The notes beneath the pieces were generated by a model that had not been told where the DNA came from, ran no database searches, and was given only the letters and a program-made list of their open reading frames with translations. Both the position numbers and the translations under genes were made by a program. Below are positions 58,851 to 64,000 of a DNA stretch of 64,000 nucleotides, in pieces (position 1 is the first letter of the stretch; every line of letters starts with the position of its first letter). This stretch comes from Neckera pumila. Lineage: Eukaryota; Streptophyta; Bryopsida; Hypnales; Neckeraceae. Location of the stretch: positions 24,302,545 through 24,366,544 of the forward strand of contig OZ018411.1 in NCBI GenBank assembly GCA_963969595.1, written 5' to 3'.

Positions 58851-60074
58851 ATAATTAGATATTTAGGCATCTTCCAGATTTTTTCCATCACATGATTGAA
58901 TTTGTCATCCGTGATGTATGCATATCTATCTTTTTGCATCTAATAGAAGTCCCAAGCCCCAAGTCCCCTACTAAAAAATGGAATACTTTAAGAAAACTTT
59001 CATAAACCAATAATTTCAACTTCTAAATTTCACAACTAATTCTACAAGACTCCCCAAAATAAAAATCATAGTGGATTAGTTATCGCTTTGATTGACCATT
59101 CATGCAAAATTCATTGAAAAATAATAATACAAAAGGTCTTGTCCCCTCCACATGGGATCATCATTAAAATGATTCTTCATAAATACCTTACTTCAAATTT
59201 GGGCCTTAGAGAGCTCATGTGTCTCTAACATTCATGGTGTGAAAGGTAATTTATCAACTTAATAGAATCTGTTAGATTGATGTTCATCCATTAATGCATC
59301 TCTCTTAATTTTCCTTTTCCATAACATTATTAACCTTTACTGGGGGGGGTCCTTTTTGCTCCCCCCGAAAGAGGGAGCCCCCAGCACCAAGTCAACAAAA
59401 GTTCATAGCTTATTCAATGCACCACTGTAGAATTTTAGTTCTCCTCAAGACAAGGATTGGCCAGCTCAACCTCCTTGTACAGACATCTAATGGACTACCG
59501 CTACGATGCAGGCCAAATAAGTCAACACCACCAATCTGATGCAGGCCAATACGTCAGCATGAGCAATCTGATGGAGGGGATTATAACTCTAACAGGGAAT
59601 GAATCTCCCCGGTTAACAATGTTATATCAGTTAGGCTTAAGAATTGAATTAAGAGCTTGACAAGAATAAAAACATGTCATACATTGAAGGGGACGTAATG
59701 ATTTTACGGAGTGAAGAATTTAAATTATATGAATTCCTTTGGTTTAACAAATCTTAATGATACATATACTTACAATAAATGAAAAATTAAATTTTTTTTT
59801 TTGTTAAGAAAGTATCAAGATGGCAAATCACTTTTAATTCAGTAAAATATGAAATATCTACTTTCATCTATATTTTGGACAAAAATACCCTTTTCAATTA
59901 AATTCATGCAATTTTTCATCCAAAATAGTGCAGACCTTCTTTGCATCCATATATAAACAAATAGCTTCAATTTTTCTTGCAATCACCTTTATTTTCTCTT
60001 GCAATCACACTTATTACCAAGTATTATAAATCTTTAATATTGTAATTTTGATTTGTAAACTGGGGATTTTGTAG
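58851..60074. other. Intergenic DNA, unassigned
   Basis: No supported gene. A G-run and small GC hairpin (GCTCCCCCCGAAAGAGGGAGC) lie at about 59345-59380. The 67-codon frame 59457-59660, which would begin at TTG, has a GC-richer, protein-like composition with two DAGQ repeats, but no recognised family; it may be a relic. Confidence 0.35.
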
Positions 60075-60385
60075 CATTACATGAGATTCGGGGGTCTTAG
60101 AAGGCTATGAGTTCCCCTGCTGTCTGCTGCGTTCCCGCAGTTTGGGAACGTAGCAGCAGTAGCTGGCTGACGTGGTCGAGCGACTGCCACGTCACTTTTT
60201 CAAAAAAAAGAAAAAAAAAGAAAAAGAATTTGCTTAAAATGATATTTTGGTAAAAAATTTTTTTTTTTTTTTTTTTTTTTTGAAAAAAAAATTTCTGACA
60301 CACCCGTACCGGCATTCACTGGATCTAGGTAGATCAGGGAACAGGCCTGAAACGGCCCTTTGCGATCCCCAAATATCATCTAATG
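60075..60385. mobile_element. CATTA-ended MITE, family N, copy N4
   Basis: CATTACATGAGATTCGGGGG at the left and GATCCCCAAATATCATCTAATG-type inverse at the right. Contains GTTCCCGCAGTTTGGGAAC, the inverted pair TGACGTGG (60168-60175) and CCACGTCA (60187-60194), and long A and T runs that can pair with each other. Confidence 0.6.
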
Positions 60386-60501
60386 CATAATAATTTCAAT
60401 TTGAACTTCTTGTTTGTAGAATTTATTAGAGTTACTTGGACTTGACGTAACTGTACTGAAAAGTATTCTAACTTATTGTGGTATGGAGACAAAACTGATG
60501 T

Positions 60502-60913
60502 AAGGTAGGAGGCTCTAAAAGCAACCCTTTAAGGGCTGATTCACCTTTTTCATAGGTTTGCATGATCAGAAATATTTTTAGCTCATTTTCTAGAGAAAGA
60601 AAAATAGATGCCAAACACAACACAAGTGGTTTCATATTTTTTGAAGCATTTTTGAATTAGTTATGAATTTTCAAAGATTTCTGTAGTAGTTACCTATTTG
60701 TGACACCTAGGTCTCCAAAATCCGTCCCCTTGCAACTTCTAAAGTGATTTGAGGAAATCAAGATCAATGACTGGCTCTTGCAATAGAAAATTAATTTTTC
60801 CTTGATGCATTCAATAGCTAAAGTGGTCCATTCAAGGATCACCTGCAATCCATTCTACAACTAATTATAAGGTTGGTTTGAAGGAGAGGATCGCTTTTAC
60901 AGCCTCCTACCTT
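60502..60913. mobile_element. 412-bp hAT-like MITE, copy 2, with 8-bp TSD
   Basis: Ends AAGGTAGGAGGCTCTAAAAG and CTTTTACAGCCTCCTACCTT, flanked on both sides by ACTGATGT (60494-60501 and 60914-60921), a perfect 8-bp duplication as expected for the hAT superfamily. The length is identical to copy 1 at 30680. No ORF. Confidence 0.82.
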
Positions 60914-60921
60914 ACTGATGT

Positions 60922-62330
60922 CCACACAACTTTAGTCAAGGATGGAACTTACGTTATGTCGAATGTAATAACTTAAGTGAAGTTGAATGGAACTCGGAAG
61001 AAGAGCACCGTGTTGCCATCCCTGCATGACTTCCGCTAAAAAGCAAATCTCAGACCGATTGTCGATTGTTGTGGCGCACGTTTCCTCTGCGAATAACCAA
61101 CTGAAACGGCCGTAAACTGATTTGCGTTGCTCTCTGCATTCTGAACAAGACAGCCCCGCCTCACTGTTTCAATTTCCGACATAATTTAGACAGAGTTTTC
61201 ACTGCAAAAAACTTGTCAGTCCCAAAGCTCCATCAGCCTAACATTCAGTAGCAGTTCGAGCAATTGCTTCCCGCTGATGGAATGATGTGAAATATTCCAC
61301 ACCCAAATTAGCTAAATGGTCACATGTCAATAATGTCAGACTTCTGCTCAGTGCCAAGGTCACGATTGCATAGTCGGGTTAATGGAAAATTGAACACCTT
61401 CAATTTAAACAATACACAAAAAAACAGCTTTAAACCAAATGGCAGTTAATTCATTGAGTTAATTCATTGAGGTTTCATAGAGGGGTTGGAAAGGATTTTT
61501 TCTGACATTTTCATATATCCTCTCTGAAATTTGTCCATAACTTTTGAGTGAAAGATTGAAATCTCAAATGGATTTTTGGAGATGAAACTTTACTTGATTA
61601 CCCAACTTTTTTTAGTTCAAACTTGTTTGAAAAAAGGCATTCCACTACGCCTAAATGAGGTCTGAAATTATAGTTTTTAACACAAGTCCTACTTTAGACT
61701 TAACTATGAGCGGTTGAGAAATTACAAACTCTAAATTACATATCCCACATGGGTTGTTCTACCTCCTACCACCCCAAGTGTACATAAAGAGCTTCTCTTT
61801 TCTACAAGAAACTCAAAATAGATTGTGATGGCAAATGGTTAGATTTCATTGGTATAATACTCAATGGATTCTTTGGGTTTTGACAAACCATCCATCTTTA
61901 TAATAATTGGTTGTTTGTATATTTTGTCCTAGAATTAGCCAAAAAAATGGAGTGGACCATAAATATACTACCATTGTCTTGGTCCTGAAGCTTATATAAA
62001 TAATATGTGGATGAAATTCGTGGATGAAATTTGTGGATGAAATTTGTGGATGAGGACTCCGGAGAATAAAAGGCAGTCTCACTGAATGCTAATGAATGTT
62101 ATGCAACATTCTTAAAGTCAATTTCTGAAACTAGAGTCCGTCCACGTTTCTATATTAACCTTGAAGCTAACTTCTCATTCATCCAATGTAATACTAGAAT
62201 CTAGAAAAGACAATCTTTCCTTAATGCCCAAATTCATGAAATTTTTGTAAATGATGTTTTTGTACAAAGATATAAGCAAAAACATCATTTACAAAAATGA
62301 TGTTTTTGAAAGATTCAAAGATATAAGCAG
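60922..62330. other. Intergenic DNA with a foldback single arm
   Basis: 60950-61400 has near-genic composition without a recognisable ORF. About 61480-61800 resembles the 22.6-23.3 kb foldback (GCCTAAATGAGGTCTGAAAT, CCCACATGGGTTGTTCTACC). A triple GTGGATGAAATT tandem lies at about 62005-62052. The perfect hairpin at 62241-62298 is listed separately. Confidence 0.45.
62241..62298. repeat. Perfect 22-bp stem hairpin
   Basis: Left arm 62241-62262 (ATTTTTGTAAATGATGTTTT then TG) is the exact inverse of 62277-62298, with a 14-nt loop. A direct partial copy (ATGATGTTTTTGAAAGATTC, then CAAAGATATAAGCA) follows. Confidence 0.75.
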
Positions 62331-63140
62331 TTAACCCTTAAATGCTGCAATCTTCTTTTCAATTGGTGCTCGGGAAAAAAAAATTATGCTCAAATAAGCT
62401 CAAAACAGAGGACGGGGGGCGGCAAAAAAAATTTGCAATTTTTTAAAATTAATTTTTCTTTTTCTTTTTCTTAAAGAATATAATTTTTTCTATTTGAAAA
62501 GCTTTTATTCATTTCATTTAGATTTTTTATGAGAAAGTTATAGACAATCTTATTTTGGAGGCACTTAAAGCATCTTCTTGAAAAAAATAAGTTGTAGAAT
62601 TCATTTCTAAATGCAATTTTTACAATTTTCAAAAAAAGAAGTTCCGCAAGGTTTCATATTTTTGCTAGAACAATCTCACCATTGGGATCAGTGCTTTTTA
62701 ATTTCATACAAGAGATATTAATATTTTAGATTTTCCCTCTATCTTGTACCTACTTCTATTTAACAATTTTTTTATTAATGAAAATTAATTTTTTTTTAGA
62801 TTTTTCTTTTTCCTAGATTCTCAATTCAATATTCTACTATAAAGATTTAAAGCTCAAAACTCTGTAGTGTAAGAACTTTAAGTTTTAAATGTTCAAAGTC
62901 ATAAAATCTAGTCCCACAATGTGTTGAAAAACTTGTTTTTTTCACTTTAAACGCAAATATCTTGCAATCTATGCGGTCAAAAATTCTAAATTTTTTTCCA
63001 CACACTTTCTTACAAGTTAGGTGTAAGATCTTATGGTTAGATGGACAAAAAAAACATTTTTCAATTTTTTTTACTCTTTGCTATAAAAATGGCAGATTTG
63101 GGTGTTTATTGGCAGAAAAAAGGCCTTGGGCCTTGGGCCT
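62331..63140 (-). mobile_element. TTAA element P12 with altered right end
   Basis: Left end TTAACCCTTAAATGC (one base changed); the interior is close to P2 (CAATCTCACCATTGGGATCA, CCCACAATGTGTTGAAAAAC). At the right it runs to GGGCCTTTAAG, where the expected GGGGTTAA is replaced by the start of the next MITE. The frame 62962-63144 is not a gene. Confidence 0.62.
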
Positions 63141-63308
63141 TTAAGTGAGTTCTTAAGTATAGTCCTAGCATAAGATTTTAAGTAATGACATTTAAAGCAA
63201 TTTTCAGCAAAATTTTACTAAAAATATATGTGTTTTTCTGAAAATTGCCTTAAAGGTCATTACTTAAAATCTTATGTCTAGGACTATATTTAAAAACTCA
63301 CTTAAAAC
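63141..63308. mobile_element. About 168-bp foldback MITE at the P12 end
   Basis: TTAAGTGAGTTCTTAAGTAT and the inverse ATATTTAAAAACTCACTTAA. The arms (about 70 nt, few mismatches) share TAGTCCTAG-CATAAGATTTTAAGTAATGAC and surround a loop of about 25 nt. Confidence 0.72.
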
Positions 63309-64000
63309 ACCCCATTCTTGTGTAGTGGGGTAGGCATAAATTATGCTAACATGGGTGAAATTTTATCTAAAACACAATTGGAGATGGAGTTTTCAATAGT
63401 AAAGTGGCTTCATTTTTTAATTTTCTATATATAAGAGAAGGATATCATGATGAATGATTTGTGAAACAAATGTGTTATCATTTTAATTTTTTGGTTGAGG
63501 GTGATTGCAAGAAATACCAATTGGTGTTGTTGCGTTTTCATTATACTCATGCTTACTATTTTGAAGTACTGGAAAATTAGAAAATTAATTTAATTTTTTT
63601 TATAAATATTGCCAATGTTACACCTTTAAGAACATTATATCCTAGGAAGATAAAACATAGAAAAATTATCTAAAAAACTATTTTACATATTTCAAAATCC
63701 AAGTAGAAAGTCTAAAACCACTTTGTTAACTTCCATACAATATACAATAAACTATTTTTAGAATTAACTCAAACAATTCCTACAATTCTATTAGAAGACC
63801 ATCCATCTATCCTTTCCAACTTTCATCTCCAAATTCATCTTTTTGGATACTAAAATGGTACTAATCCACTCCCAAATTGGGAGGCTATTTTTTTATAGTA
63901 AAACATTTTTGAGAATGCAAAAAATATATGAAAGGTATATAATAGTCATGAGTATCTTACCTATCAATCTTGAGTCATTTGGAGCCAAAATGCGAAAGTT
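63309..64000. mobile_element. Partial copy of the 1.07-kb foldback family, truncated by the window end
   Basis: GGGTGATTGCAAGAAATACC at about 63499 matches the terminal sequence of the 26263-27330 foldback. The last 70 bases (CATTTGGAGCCAAAATGCGA) match inner parts of its arms, so an element probably continues beyond 64000. Confidence 0.45.

Noticed and set aside
1..64000. CRISPR array, phage or bacterial gene cluster
   Set aside because: Tandem arrays here have no unique spacers, and the genes have spliceosomal introns and plant families.

Overview
The window looks like nuclear DNA of a land plant, probably a moss or other non-seed plant. That placement is inference from AT-rich, MITE-dense intergenic DNA, intron-rich genes, plant-specific gene families and a telo-box promoter motif; no taxonomic marker gene is present. 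Three convincing host genes sit as GC-richer islands in very AT-rich repetitive DNA: (1) a five-exon RSS3-like bHLH-MYC N-terminal domain gene at about 9.3-11.8 kb (+); (2) a single-exon ribosomal-L1-domain (RSL1D1/UTP30-type) nucleolar gene at 33.3-34.4 kb (-); (3) a 25-exon gene for regulatory subunit 3 of protein phosphatase 4 (PP4R3/SMEK) at 43.5-54.4 kb (+). They belong to different pathways (transcriptional co-regulation, ribosome biogenesis, phosphatase targeting) and there is no sign of functional clustering.

A GC-rich island at about 1.84-5.88 kb holds a gag-like, retroelement-type ORF on the minus strand. It is broken by one in-frame amber codon and one frameshift. No LTR pair or pol domain is visible.

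Most of the rest is layered non-autonomous DNA transposons and foldbacks. The dominant family (about a dozen copies, roughly 8 kb) has ends TTAA-CCCCTAAA...TTTAGGGG-TTAA. One nested copy lets the empty site be read and supports a TTAA target-site duplication, the hallmark of piggyBac (or Sola3) transposons. Other families are: a 412-bp hAT-like MITE, two copies, one with a perfect 8-bp TSD; an AAGGTNGRRCCACC-ended family (D) that hosts two of the TTAA elements; a CATTA-ended family (N) with long A/T tracts and, in three of four copies, an internal TGACRTGG/CCACGTCA inverted repeat; two mariner-type TA elements inserted end to end; and several long foldbacks. Tandem arrays occur at 17.4-17.8 kb (about 9 short units), 55.8-56.4 kb (diverged 50-65 bp units) and 58.1-58.85 kb (244-bp satellite).

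Layout: 0-1.8 kb AT-rich with one N element; 1.8-5.9 kb gag-like element; 6.1-7.4 kb D element with nested TTAA element; 7.4-12.1 kb RSS3-like gene and its long leader; 12.1-32 kb repeats and foldbacks; 32-34.6 kb L1-domain gene; 34.6-42.2 kb repeats plus a decayed coding region; 42.2-55.1 kb PP4R3; 55.1-64 kb repeats. No rRNA, CRISPR or convincing tRNA gene was found. All exon boundaries are read by eye from splice signals, reading phase and remembered family conservation, and have not been checked against transcripts.
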